A stretch of 64,000 nucleotides of DNA, taken from Diphasiastrum complanatum. Its lineage: Eukaryota; Streptophyta; Lycopodiopsida; Lycopodiales; Lycopodiaceae. The number at the start of each line of letters is the position of its first letter. Positions within the stretch are counted from its first letter, which is position 1. The DNA is taken from assembly GCA_029204225.1 (NCBI GenBank), contig CM055092.1, forward strand, positions 79,244,527 to 79,308,526, read 5' to 3'. The notes beneath the pieces were generated by a model, which saw nothing but the letters and a program-made list of their open reading frames with translations, was not told where the DNA came from and ran no database searches. This document shows, one piece after another, positions 23,461-35,269 of the stretch. A program made the translations under genes and the position numbers.

Positions 23461-24600
23461 CTACATTTGCATCCTATCATGTGGCTTGGAAGTAATGTTG
23501 CTGGAGATTTATCAATAGCTTCTCATTGGTTGGATAGTGTTGTTCCACTATAATTCCTTTGTGTGTGTTTTGTAAGCAAGATCTTGAGGTGCTTTCTCTT
23601 ACATTGACTCTTTTGACAATATATGACAACATAAGAAAGGGAAGAGGATAAAGAGCTTTTGGATGAATTTTAACTGAAGTATCTATGTTGGATTCAACTA
23701 GATTGTCAATTTCAACTAAAGTGTTTGAATTTCTTGTGAAGGCTCCGTTTCCCATAAGAATTTTCAAACTTCTTGAATTTGGTTTTTGCATTTTGAATCT
23801 AAAACTGGATCATTAAAAAAATAGCATGTTTGACAATTGTCACTTTACCATTAGTAGAAGCCTATGATTGTAGTCTTTATTATATATAATTTGGTTTTGT
23901 AGGTATGCAAAACACGCCTGCAAATCGACAAGGGCTAGTTCAAAGAGACGTGAAAGTTATTAAGCCCAAAAGGTCGTTTCAAACTATTTTCTAGACATTT
24001 TGCAAGAAACTAGTGGTTTGTTAATTTTTTTTTGACGATTTTGTTTTTTGAAGGGTTTTGGCACTTTGTCAAGGTGGTCCCTTCTTCTGATCCTCTACAG
24101 TAGTTTGAAACAAAAAAATAACGCAAAAAAACAACAACTAGCCACTATTTTTCACTCTAAACTACGGCCACACACCACCACATCTAAAATTAACCACACA
24201 TAAAAATAAATTAAAAAGCAAGCTAATTACCAAAAAAATGCTAATCTATTCCATGGCAACGACACCAAAAAATTTGTACTAGCCTTAGAGTACCTATCAC
24301 GCGTAAAGTTTGCTCTCAAGAGAATAATGCTTTCCCTTGTGAGGTTAGCTCACTTCTACAGCTTTCCTAAGTAACCACGCGTATTTTACCCCCTCTTCCT
24401 ACTTTGACCACAAGCAATAAGCATGAACATAGATGGTGGAGGTGACTTGCACCCTCCCCTCTCTCACCTCTCTAAAGATTATAGAACAAGCAAATAAAAT
24501 ATAAAACACAACAAAGAGAGAGAGCATGAGAATACTGGAATGCAAGGATGTTTCGGGTTTATTTTGGCATAATCTTCTCCTCCTGTTGAACATGGAAAAT
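23461..24600. other. No identifiable gene
   Basis: A minus-strand frame of 104 codons (23477-23791) has no recognisable motif. The rest is AT-rich with stops in all frames. Confidence 0.4.
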
Positions 24601-25050
24601 GAGTACAATGGGTGCCCTTCTATTCTTAGAAAGTCTCTACCCCTGATCTGTAATTGGTTGTTTCTAAATTCGCAAGGATCCTAATCCAAGCCCTTCATAT
24701 ACAATTCAGTGGTTCTAAAATAAGAAGGGTGCCCTTCACATGATTCATGTGAGTTCCTTTTGGAGTGAGAGGGTCCTCACATGAATCATGTGGCTTCCTC
24801 CAAACTTAGAACCATATAAAACTTGACTTTGGGGTTTTTAATTATCTTACACCCCAAGTCTTTTTATTCCTAGTTTTACAAGTTCTTAAATCATATTCGC
24901 GTGCTCATTGGGTTGGGCTTATATGCACAAGAAGCCAGTGCCCTCGCACGTATTACTCCTAACTGTATAGTGTACTGTGGCAGGACCCACATAGTAAGCC
25001 TAGATGTAAAATACTTTAGTGGAGGAACCCACTAAGTGCCCAACACAAAT
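24600..25050 (-). mobile_element. Diverged LTR, minus orientation
   Basis: In reverse it follows the order of the LTR at 51464-52188: CACTTAGTGGG, TGGGTCCTGCCACAGTAC, then further along CTCACATGAATCATGTGAG-like palindromes (plus strand about 24738-24795) and TCTAAGT. Divergence is much higher than between the two plus-strand copies. Confidence 0.55.
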
Positions 25051-25140
25051 AAGTGCTTGGCTAGCATCCAAAAAAAAGCTTCCAGTACAAGGAGTCTTTT
25101 AGTTCTCTTTGAGATTATTGCAAGTATCACCTGACTCTAA

Positions 25141-25290
<150 letters not shown>

Positions 25291-25529
25291 CTAAACAACC
25301 TCTACCTATCTTGCCTTGGGTATTGGTAATCCCTTAGTCCAAGGAAGATGACTTGTCAAGGAGTGATGCAAAGCTTGAGATTACCTAAGCTAGCAAGTTT
25401 GACATAATGTTATCTAGAAAATTTTGTCATCTCGACAATAGCAACATGTGTTCAATAATAAGCATGAGATTGTGCCAATGCAAGGCTATAATCAAACACA
25501 CTCTATTCAAAATACTTGGAATGCTGAAA

Positions 25530-26396
25530 TTCAAACTTGAAGGAAGATCAAGACTTTACGTTCTGATGGTGGAGGTGAATTTATTTTTGCTAAGTTCAAA
25601 GAGCACTGCAACGTCAATGGCATCAACCAATAGTATACCAATAGCTCTTCGCCTCAGTCTAATGTTGTTGCTAAGTGGAAGAATCGTACTCATCAACAGT
25701 GTGTCCATCAATGGTAGTCAAGTATTGAACACCTCAATAATGTAGAGGAAACGTGATGTCGACTTGTGTGTAATACACAACACAAAATCTTACATTACCA
25801 AAAGCGAGCATTACAAACCGGATCTAAATAGAAAGCAACAACCATGAGTATGATGAATCATGCCTCATTGCCAGAGCATTTATGGGAAAAAGCTATAATC
25901 ACATTAGCATACAATCAAAATTGAAGTACAACCAAGGTGTTGGTGGACAAAACACAAGATGAGGTTTGGACAGATTCTAAACCATCAACTATTTTTTTTT
26001 TTTTTGTTGTATTGCCTTTGCACAAGTTCCTACATAACTTGGAAAAAAGTTGGATGATTCTGGCACTAAGTCGACTTTTGTGGGATATGCTTCTAGATAC
26101 AAAGCTTGTATCCATTGTCAAAGAAGACTTTTATCAGCATAAATGTTATATCTTTTGAAGATCAATTTTCTAATTTGAAGGGTAAGTCAAAAGTGAGTGA
26201 AAACACTTTAGATACTTTAGATTTACATGATGTTAATTCTAGCCCTTCAATGCCTCCACAATTGTCAGTGATCCAGAAGAAGATGATGTACAATAGCCAC
26301 AACATGAGCATGTATCTCCTAGAAGATCGAATTATCAAAGGTTTTCACCAAGGACATTTATTGAGAAAGCCTATTGCAATTTTACGGAGGAGCTAG
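25530..26396 (+). pseudogene. Copia integrase C-terminal fragment
   Basis: Broken frames give TLRSDGGGEFIFAKFKEHC, SSPQSNVVAKWKNRTH (the usual E of GVAERKN is changed to K, or lost with the shift), ASLPEHLWEKAI, VGYASRYKA and ISFEDQFSNLKG. These are successive Copia integrase core and C-terminal blocks. A poly-T tract at about 25990 interrupts it. RT is absent. Confidence 0.75.
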
Positions 26397-26430
26397 CCAC
26401 TATAAAAGAAGTTGAGTATCTGGTCTTTGA

Positions 26431-26456
26431 AATATATATATATATATATATATATG
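26431..26456. repeat. (TA)n microsatellite
   Basis: About 26 bases of uninterrupted AT. Confidence 0.9.
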
Positions 26457-27163
26457 ATTGACACAAGCATCATTATTTCTTCTTCCCAAAGTTTGTATTC
26501 ATGCTTAGTACCGTAGACAATAAGTCCTACTTTCTTATATTCCTTCTACTACAAGAAGTTTTGAGGTATCCATGGTCTGTCATTTAGCTTGTACATTTGA
26601 AAGCCAATGAATATGAAAATGTATACTATCAATCAAAATATCATGCGCACAGGTGCATGTGTTTGTAATAGAAGTTCTATTCACCCACATAACAAACAAC
26701 AAAATTATTCAAAGCACTAATAACACCATAACAAAGAAGTTTAGCACCTAAAAAATGGCAAATAATCAACCAAAAAACAAACAGTATCAGCTACACTGAT
26801 GTTGTGAAATGATGATGGTATTGGTTGTTAGTAAGTGTTTTCCCACATCAGAAAATTTTAAATACTTATATGTCAAGCTAGAAGTAGAAAGAATTGGCAA
26901 ATTCTGATATTGAAAATTTTTCTTGTTGATGCTCACATCAGATTAACTTTATTTTGAGGCCTTCGATGTTATCACTAAACATGTCTTATTCTTAGTCACG
27001 CTCCACAAATTTGCTCTCTATTTGAGAAATACTTTTTGCAAGCAACCACGTTCTCGAAATCATCCACCTTACATATATTGAATAAGATGCCTCAACAAAC
27101 TCAGAAGGTTCATGATTTGCAGCCCAATCTTATTGGACCATACAAACACTAGTCTCAACATCA
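26457..27163. other. No identifiable gene
   Basis: AT-rich, stops in every frame, no repeat boundary recognised. Confidence 0.4.
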
Positions 27164-27640
27164 CTAGAAGCATTTTGTGAGGATGTGTGAGGGTCCTATC
27201 TTAAAAAAGAAATCCGGGTGCTTACACAAGGTGGGCTCATAGTCAAATCCAACTGCTCCTATTGGCATCGCTTCTTTCAACACGATATTAGAGTCATTGG
27301 CCTCAAGGGTGGTAAACTTGGTTGGAGGCTGAGGGTGGAAAGTACCTGGTTGAGAAATGAAATATTTTCTTTTAGAGCCAAGCATGGATGCACAACTAAA
27401 AATGTTAATGCATGGAGGTTGGTAGCCAACACTAAACAAATTCCTTGTTATGCTAGAAACATAAAGAACACCCTCAAGGTTGGTGTTCTTGGTAGATCCA
27501 AGACACATATGGACTAATTGTACTCCCTCATCTTAAATTCACAATCATTTGCATCAAGAATGAATTTATTAGACCCAACAAAAGGTAAGAGTTGAGATAA
27601 ATACTCTTTGTGACTTGTCATGTGGGAGGTAGTCCACTAT
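27164..27640 (-). pseudogene. Copia protease/pre-integrase fragment
   Basis: On the minus strand near 27625 a frame reads TTSHMTSHKEYLSQLLPF, the segment after a Copia protease DSGA. After a shift the frame 27508-27164 reads NLEGVLYVSSITRNLFSVG, the conserved stretch before GAG-pre-integrase. Both ends are cut and the frames are broken. Confidence 0.65.
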
Positions 27641-28822
27641 CTATTCACCAAGGTTCATCTTCACCTTTGAAGCTTGCTGAAAGAAAATTGGACACCATAC
27701 TTTACCTTGATATTGGCAATAGATGGTTAAAGAAATGGCTTGTCATCAAATGAATGTGAAGGCAGACTTCTAACAATCATTGAGAGATTGGTGTAAGAGA
27801 ATATCTATCCGATATATCAAAACAATCGACAATATATTGATCTACAAAGCCTCCTAGAAAGAAACGAGTTCATTGTTGAACTTAGCTCTCAATCCCTATA
27901 ATCAACATTCAAATAAGGGAACTCTAGAATCAATTTGGTTGGCACCCTACCAAAACATCATGGGCTTGCCTACATCAATGGTTCCAGCCAGAGGTGTACC
28001 AGTGACCAAATACACACAATTCAATCACCCTATGTGCTTAAGGATCTACATGATTTAGTTAAGCCCCAAGCACCATAATTAAATATATGTAAGCCCTATC
28101 ACACGCTCATATACATCTCTAGGAGAGTATCTAAACATGCCCAAAAAGAAGTTTGAATTTTTATTTTATTGAATCAAACTAAGTAATCTTTGAAAGTCAA
28201 ATCCAGCATGCACAACCGGGACTATTCCAATAGCATGCAATAAAAATTTTTTAGTATTATCAACCAGTGAGATCGCAGAGGATCAGACCTGAGCATGTAA
28301 TAATAGAGGAATGCTTGCAGAAATGAAAAGCACATATTTAAACACCTTTGAGATGTAGGGTTAAGAAGATTTATGTAATTGTTTAAGTCGTACAAAATAA
28401 AAGTTCACCTAGTGAGCTGAATAACGGAACCAGCTAAACATGGACTGAACTCAAGCATTTGGTTGTGATGGTTTAAGACCTTTGTTAGGATCAATGCCAA
28501 GTATTACAATTTACATACAAGGATGTCAAATGGATGAACAAGCCCAGTTATTGGAACAGATACCTTGCAGACAAGCCATTGGCATCTTGACGTATACAAT
28601 GGTCAGAAGCAGATCACATACACTATCATTCTCAAATAACACAGCATGGTGCTTATGCAAGCATAAAAGTTCTGTAAGACCCTAAAAATTACACTAGTTT
28701 AGAAATCACAATGGAAATTTAAGAGATGAGACCCGATAAGATATGGTGATTTAGATTCAGCAGGTTAACACCCAAAAAATCTGCTTCTCTATACACTTTT
28801 GTGCTGAACAGAGGTGTCATTG
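27641..28822. other. No identifiable gene
   Basis: No coding signal or element terminus recognised before the short DNA transposon at 28831. Confidence 0.4.
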
Positions 28823-28830
28823 GCTAGAAT

Positions 28831-29245
28831 CATAGAACCTACAATTCTGGGAACCATGGAAGGAATCGTACCACGGTTCCTTGAACCGTGGTACGGTTCA
28901 TGTAAAAGATAATCAATGAATTAATTAATTAATTTTCCTAAATTTCCCCCCAAAACCCCTCAAAGCTAGTTTTTGTCCCTCTCTCTCTGTCTCCCTCTCT
29001 CTTATCAATTTGGGAGATTAAATCATTTGAAGTAAATAATCTAAGTAGGGAGAATCTGCTTTTTCTGGGGAAAAAAAATTGGCATTTTTTTAGCATTTTT
29101 TTGGGCTATTTTTGGGGGCTGGGACAAAAAACAAATTAATTAATTAATTATTCAGTGCGGTTCACCACGGTTCTGGGCAAAAATTTTAAAGAACCGTACG
29201 GTTCTCAGAACCGTGTTGAACCGTTAACGTTTCATTAATTCTATG
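28831..29245. mobile_element. hAT-like non-autonomous DNA element (MITE), 415 bp
   Basis: It is flanked by a perfect 8-bp duplication, GCTAGAAT, at 28823-28830 and 29246-29253. The termini are inverted: CATAGAA at the left end and TTCTATG at the right. Subterminal hairpins are strong: GTACCACGGTTC and GAACCGTGGTAC are perfect 12-bp arms around a 3-base loop at 28868-28894, and related ACGGTTC/GAACCG boxes occur near the right end. AATTAATTAATTAATT occurs on both sides. There is no coding capacity. An 8-bp duplication and subterminal repeats are features of hAT elements. Confidence 0.75.
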
Positions 29246-29253
29246 GCTAGAAT

Positions 29254-30229
29254 AGAAAAAAGTAATGTGATATGGCCTTGTCCACAAATGAAGGAAAACC
29301 TGGCAATCTCAGAAGGCACTTGAGAATGCATAACTTAAACCTTCCAATAAAATTACCATTTAATTCAGTAAAATTTAAGAATCCACCCGTGTAGTGTGGT
29401 GTGGTGGTAGAGGTCTTGGTGTGGACTTGACCAGAATTTCACTCATGTGCCGAAAAAAAAAAAACAAATTGAAGATCATCTATAGAGAAATTCAAGGGAG
29501 TATTCCACTGACTAATAAAAATGCATCCCACAAGGGGACTAAACACAAGAATCCGATATCATTTTGTAAGAGAATATTCGTAAGAAGATTGATAGAAGCT
29601 GAACAATAACCAAAACTCTAGCTAGGGTGGGACTAATCAAATTGGTAAAATGGAAGCCTCAATGAGTGGCAGTGTTGGAAGAAATGCAAATGTAGCAACC
29701 CATTTGCTGTTAGACAACTGATCAGTCTAAATGCTGATTATAATGACATCCAAAGTCAATTCAATTATCAACCAATCTTGTCGTAAGGAATGCATTGAGC
29801 TCAAGTTTTATGGATATTGAGATCTTGATGGATGTACATGGATATTTTTGCTTCAGAATCATTAGCTATCCTGATTCCATTATTCTTGCGCTATCTCTGC
29901 ACTGTGCAGTAAATTGTGTTGCAATTGTGATCAAACTTTTGCTCTGCCGCATTCTATTATATGAAGGTTCTTACCAAATAAGGACTTGAATGTCTGTGCA
30001 TGACAACCTAATAGAGAGCATGTGAAGATGTGGGGAGCACTCCTTGGCATCTCTACTAACCCCATGTCAACAATCTAACCAAGTCATCTGCCAAAGAAGG
30101 AGCTCACTTTCTATGAATGGGCGTGGGGTAAGCACCTTCCTATATTTTCTCCCCAATGAACGTTGAGTTTTTTGACAAATAGACATGCCCTATGACGGTG
30201 TGTGAAAACTCTCTAAGGTGCATCCATAA
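29254..30229. other. No identifiable gene
   Basis: AT-rich. Frames up to 71 codons have no recognisable motif. Confidence 0.4.
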
Positions 30230-30362
30230 ATGAGCACATAGACAAGGTCAGATCTCTTGTTGTAGATCTGGAGATTATTGGCACACCAGTGACTGAAACT
30301 GACAAAGTTTACACTTCCAAATAGTTTGCCAGCATCTTTCAAAAGCCTAGTGATCAAACTTG
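30230..30362 (+). pseudogene. Copia gag fragment
   Basis: The plus strand reads HIDKVRSLVVDLEIIGTPV, then TDKVYTSK, a stop, and FASIFQKPSDQT. The D-K-x-R-S-L and G-x-P-V...D-K-V-Y wording is typical of Copia gag. It ends against the oppositely oriented pol remnant at about 30382. Confidence 0.6.
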
Positions 30363-30381
30363 AGGGACATCTTGATGAGAT

Positions 30382-31872
30382 CTATTTTGAAGCAGCTGCT
30401 ACATATCTGTCCACTGTTCCATTGGCATGAAACTTGGTCTTATAGACCCACTTGCAACCTATTGGTTGCTTCCCTTCTAGCAATGTAGTGAGCTCCCATG
30501 TGTCATTCTTGACAATGGAGTCGTACTCCTCCTGCACGGCATGTTGCCATACCTTTTCCTTCACAGCTTTTTGAAAGAACTGTGGCTCATCTGCATTCAG
30601 AATAGTGGACATAAGAGCAAAGTTAGTCTCTTGTCTCTCATGAGACCTAAGAAATCTTCTGACACCCTGTTCACTGCTCTCTCCTTCTTCCATCATTTGA
30701 CCTTCTTTGATTGTTTCCCAATACCACCTAGGTAGCTTCTTCCTAGCAGTAGGTGATGTGGATGGTGACCACGTATCCCATGGTACTGTCTTAGTCTTTC
30801 GTTTGTCCCAAACTTCGGCTTCTGGTACTTGGCCAAAAAGAGGCTCAAACTAGTAGGTTCGATTTCCTGTTGTTGCTCCTGCACTTGAGGCTCACAGGGT
30901 TCTTGACTAGGATCCTCATCCGTGGAATCAATCAAGGGTATGAACTCAGTAGTTCCTTCCTTCTCCTGCTCCTGTATCTTGGGTTGAATGCTCTTCATCA
31001 AAGATGACATCTCGACTTAGAATCTTCTTCCTGTTTTCGAGATCACATAGCACATAAGCTTTCTCACCTTCACTATACCCAAGGAAGACACACTTTACGG
31101 ATTTTGCATCAAGTTTCTTCCGCAAGTCCTTTGGTATATGTGCATATGCTGTACACCCAAATACTCGTAGGCTGCCCACTTTGGGCTTGTTGCCACTATA
31201 TGCTTCTTCTGGCATAATTCCTTCAGCTGCTTTGGTTGGACTTCTATTCAATAGAAAAACAGCAATTGCTACCGCTTCCGCCCAAAAAGAATTTGGCAAC
31301 CTCTTTGCCTTGAGCATGCTCCTCGCACACTCAACTATAGACATGTTTTTCCGCTCATCCACGCCGTTCTGCTGCGGTGTATGTGGAGCAGTAAACTGTG
31401 TCTTTATCCCACATGCTTTGCAAAGATCTTTGAACTCATTAGAAATATATTCACCACCCTTATCTGACCTGAGAGTCTTTAACCTCTTCCCTGTGTGGTT
31501 TTCCACCATAGCTTTCCACTGTTTGAAGTATTTGAACGCTTCAAATTTTAGCTTCAGAAAATAGACCCATACCTTCCGTGAGAAATCATCTACGAAGGTC
31601 ATGAGATAGTATGTCCCCCCTGCTGATTTGACCTGCATGGGACTGCATAAATTTGAATGCACAAGCTCAAGAATGCCCTTGGCCCTAGTAGCCTTCTCCT
31701 TTGGAAACTTTTTCCTCTGTTGCTTCCCTAGTGCACAAGCCTCACATGTATCTGAAGAAGACTTAATGCTAGGAAGATTTACTACCATTTTGTGCTTGTT
31801 CAAAACTTGCAAACTTTTATAACTCAAATGACCATATCTCTCGTGCCAAAGCTTGTCCCGATTAGTATCCCT
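30382..31872 (-). pseudogene. Copia integrase plus start of RT
   Basis: The minus-strand frame 31872-30946 holds LWHERYGHLSYKSL, CEACALGKQQRKKF, LVHSNLCSPM, FVDDFSRKVWVYF, TLRSDKGGEYISNEF and PQQNGVDERKN, then LRVFGCTAYAHIPKDLRKKL and CVFLGYSEGEKAY. The first catalytic Asp (normally HSD) is Asn here; the second Asp and the Glu remain. Frames 31010-30382 continue through the acidic linker to the RT start (GCKWVYKTKFHANGTVDRY), where it is cut. The start of the open frame beyond 31873 is LTR sequence, not pol. Confidence 0.9.
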
Positions 31873-32294
31873 TGTTGGCCAAGCCTTGCCTATTGGGCCC
31901 CGCCACAGTACAGTAGAATAATAAGTGCAAGGCACTGGCATCCTGTGTGTATAAGCCTAGCCACCAATGAGCACAAGTAGCAAGTTGTAATTCCTAGGAA
32001 TAAGAGACTAGGGGCTTAAAACTCTAAAATGACATAAGAGGCCCTAAGTCAAATTGCAAATAAAAAAGCTAAAAGGGCCCAACTTTAAACTCACATGAAT
32101 CATGTGAGTGCCCTTGTGCTTTCTTAGCACCATTAGATTTAAGTTGTGTTTCTTTGAAAGGCCTGGATTAGAATCCTTGCCCCAATGAAGTGGCCAATGA
32201 GAGTAAAGGAGGCTCACCTCTAAAATCTATAAGAGGGAGTCATTTTCTTTGTATTGTATTATCTTCCATTCTCTTCTTAATAAAACTCTCTTGG
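31873..32294 (+). mobile_element. LTR fragment, 422 bp, near-identical to 51517-51938
   Basis: It begins TGTTGGCCAAGCC and ends ACTCTCTTGG, with no net length change against 51517-51938. About 14 substitutions were counted by eye, roughly 96-97% identity. It contains CTATAAGAGGG (TATA type) and AATAAAAC (poly-A type). It lacks the first 53 bases and the CT-rich 3' part of that LTR, and has no primer site. Confidence 0.85.
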
Positions 32295-32352
32295 TTTGTG
32301 TCAAGATCTTTTTTCCAATACATAAAGGATCCACACAAGATTGAAAACATGG

Positions 32353-32433
32353 TTCTATGTCCTTAGCCGAGTTTAAATCCATGATAAAAGACACACTTCT
32401 TTCATGTATTTAAACTCAACTAAGGACATAGAA
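32353..32433. repeat. Foldback hairpin, 31-nt arms
   Basis: Arm 32353-32383 (TTCTATGTCCTTAG...) pairs with 32403-32433 (...CTAAGGACATAGAA) with three mismatches and a 19-nt loop. It lies 58 bases after the LTR fragment. It could be a small foldback element or a hairpin transcript. Confidence 0.8.
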
Positions 32434-33229
32434 ATCATAATTATAGCTAGAAAGAGGAAATAGACAATGTGTAGCCTCTTCATTCTTCTTTGGTCAAATT
32501 TTCATTTTGGCCTCCACATTGGTATTTGCTTATTTTTCACGTCTCGTATCCAGCTAGGCCTCGCCTAAATTTTTTTGGAAAGTCGAATCGGGCATAATGG
32601 CATATGCCCGGACACCTTCCATTGCATAATGGGTACCTTAAACTTTTTCACATGTACATTACGAAGCAATATAGGCAGTTTGACTTTGACAGGCCACTAT
32701 GAACGCGCCACGTGGTAGTTGTATGGACAGACGAGCAGAAAAGTGCAAAACCTGCGTTTGAAAAAAAGCACATATATTTTCTACTTTTTATTCAGTTTAA
32801 AAATGGGCATAATATTCACAAGGTGTCCATTACGTATAGATGAGATTGAGACTTTGCACATCTTCGTCCTACTAACTTGAGACTTCCACTTTATTAGTTG
32901 ATTTTGTCTTGTTAATTTTCATAATTTTGTTAGGAAATCTAAGCAATGAATATAGTATTGTAGACTCAACACTTATTGGACTATATGGAACATGCACAAT
33001 AGGTTGGTTTTTGAAGGGCAATGACTTACTTCTAATCTCAGCCCAGCCAATAGGTCACATTTACTCTTTGATACAAATTCTAATACTTAGACATGTTTGG
33101 AAGATAGTTTTTACATGGCCTTCCTATGTGATGAGCATTTCTTATTGAAAGTACAACAAAAAGGACCATAAATGAATTGACATAAGGCTCCAAGAGTAAT
33201 TGATTGATTGATACACCTATCTATTGCAA
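32434..33229. other. No identifiable gene
   Basis: GGACACCTT at about 32609 and AAGGTGTCC at about 32820 form an inverted pair near GGCATAAT boxes, possibly the ends of an old miniature element, but no target duplication was found. Confidence 0.35.
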
Positions 33230-33830
33230 AAACTAGTCACAAGATCTTGATCTAGAAAAGCAATATTGGATCTCACAATCAAGAGCAATCAAAACCATTG
33301 ATCAAACATGGAATTCCGACCCCACACATGTGTGGTACGAACTCCAATACAACCTATTATTAGAGATTAAGTGGAATCAAGTTTAGATACCAAAGCATTC
33401 ACAAAAACTCAAGACAAATGTGTAGAAACCTCAAGATTGCCAATTTGCTTCAAAAATTCATCTCCTCACTAGGAATGATGGATTGTATGTACAATAAGCT
33501 CTTCCCCACCTCAATTTAGGTGAAAATCCAGCATGTAATATGGAAGATGATTGACCATTTTTGCCCTAATTTGTCAATCCTACCTAACCCTAGAGTTTTG
33601 CCAAGCTGGTGGCTAGGTTGGTTATCCACCTCCATGATTCAAGGAATTTGGCCCTATAATCTAGGAATTATGACCAAACAAGCCTAACTAACCCTATGAA
33701 TGAGATCTAAACTACTTTGACCTCACCTCACATGTGCCAACAAGGATTACACGTGTGGGAACCACCTATGTACAATTTACATGGTTTTTGCCAATTTTTT
33801 GACAACTTCTCACATTTGTAACCCTCTTAT
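33230..33830 (-). mobile_element. Probable diverged LTR, minus orientation
   Basis: It shares AAGATCTTGATCTAG with the LTR at 59240-60048 and has the same arrangement of an early palindrome (CCACACATGTGTGG, 33322-33335) and a later ACACGTGTGGGAAC at about 33751. The limits are approximate; no primer site or polypurine tract adjoins. Confidence 0.45.
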
Positions 33831-35264
33831 TTAGCATCTTTGATTGAAATAATTTAAGTACTATAGTTTAGAAAAATCATTGGATCGTTCTCTATATTGT
33901 AGGAGCTTCTCACATGATGATGTACAAGCATTTCTTCAATGATGATGTTTTATTGAGGTTCATTGGTTGAAAGTGAATGCAATTGTATGGTTCTTTAGTT
34001 TTATTTATGATACAAATAGTTTTCTAGTTTTACCACACTTTGACGTCATCTTCTCAATTCTACTTATCACTTCCTTTCTTGTTTGCAATTCTCTTATCCA
34101 TGACTTAAAACTATTGGCATGCTTTATCACGAGGGAATTAGAATTATTATATATGGTTGCAAGAAAAGTCTCAATCTAGTCACTAGAAAAGTCTGAATCG
34201 AAATTTTTGCTGAAAAACGAAATTAGATTGCTATAAAGCTTTTACATAACAACATGATGAACGACATCAACATATGTATGTGCTTATAAGCCCGTGCTTC
34301 GAGTTGTCAAGTTTTAGGACACAAAAATGACTTTTATTAACTATGCAAGTCCTAGGCTTGCTTTTTTGGCTGTAGAAATGAACAAGGCCGACCAAGGTAC
34401 TATAAGTAGCTGAGAAGTTTCATCAAGTGGAATCATTTGTAACACTTTGTCAAAATCAAATTAGACTAAAGAGCACATTTGATAAGCCTCACTTGAAGTT
34501 TGATATATAATGTATGCATAATCCTTTTTTTTTCCTTTTTTTTTTTGGGTGTGTGTGTGTGTGTGTGTTGGACCACCTCATGTAGGGTGACATTTTCCAT
34601 GACTAGAGAAATTGATTTTGCTACCATACAACATCACATAGTGAGAAACCATGCAAACTTTCAAGAGAGAACAATTAGCATGAGCTAGCAACAAAATAGA
34701 ACCAAAAAAAGAAAAGCTTATAACAAAAAAGATGATGTTCATGCACTCAAATTGAACATACCCCCCCCCCCCGAAAAAAAAAAAAAAACTTTTATTATCA
34801 TGCATCACATAAGGTAAAACCTACTATTGCACACATGACCTTCCATTGCTCACCCACATTTGTACCCTTAAGAATATTGCTTGATTAAGGATCAAACAAA
34901 AGCATCTATCATTCATTGATGTAACATGGAATCCTAATTGCATTTAAAAACCCAATAGTAAGTGTGCCATTAACTAAAATATAATGGCACAAATGAAAGT
35001 GCAAGCCCCACTTGTGATTAGTACATACAAGATAGACTTGCTAATGAATAGCATCATCAAATCTATGTTAGAGTCATAGTTAATTGCAACTTCTATTCAA
35101 ATTGGCTTCTCTGAGTTTCTTTCCTTCCTTCCTCCATGTTTTTCTTCATGTGGAAAGTATTTGGGGTCCTCTCCATTTAAGACCCTTCCCCATCTAAAAG
35201 CATCATAGTAGGTATCTTACTCCCACTTTAGAGAAAAGCCCTTACAAGTGAATCTTGCACCCTC
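33831..35264. other. No identifiable gene
   Basis: Contains a short (GT)n run at about 34548-34568 and a C13/A15 homopolymer junction at about 34761-34788. No coding signal. Confidence 0.4.
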
Positions 35265-35269
35265 ATTAG

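Noticed and set aside
23477-23791. 104-codon minus-strand frame as a gene
   Set aside because: No motif, no neighbouring signals; stays unassigned.
32580-32840. Miniature inverted-repeat element from GGACACCTT/AAGGTGTCC
   Set aside because: Arms are only 9 bp and no target duplication was seen.
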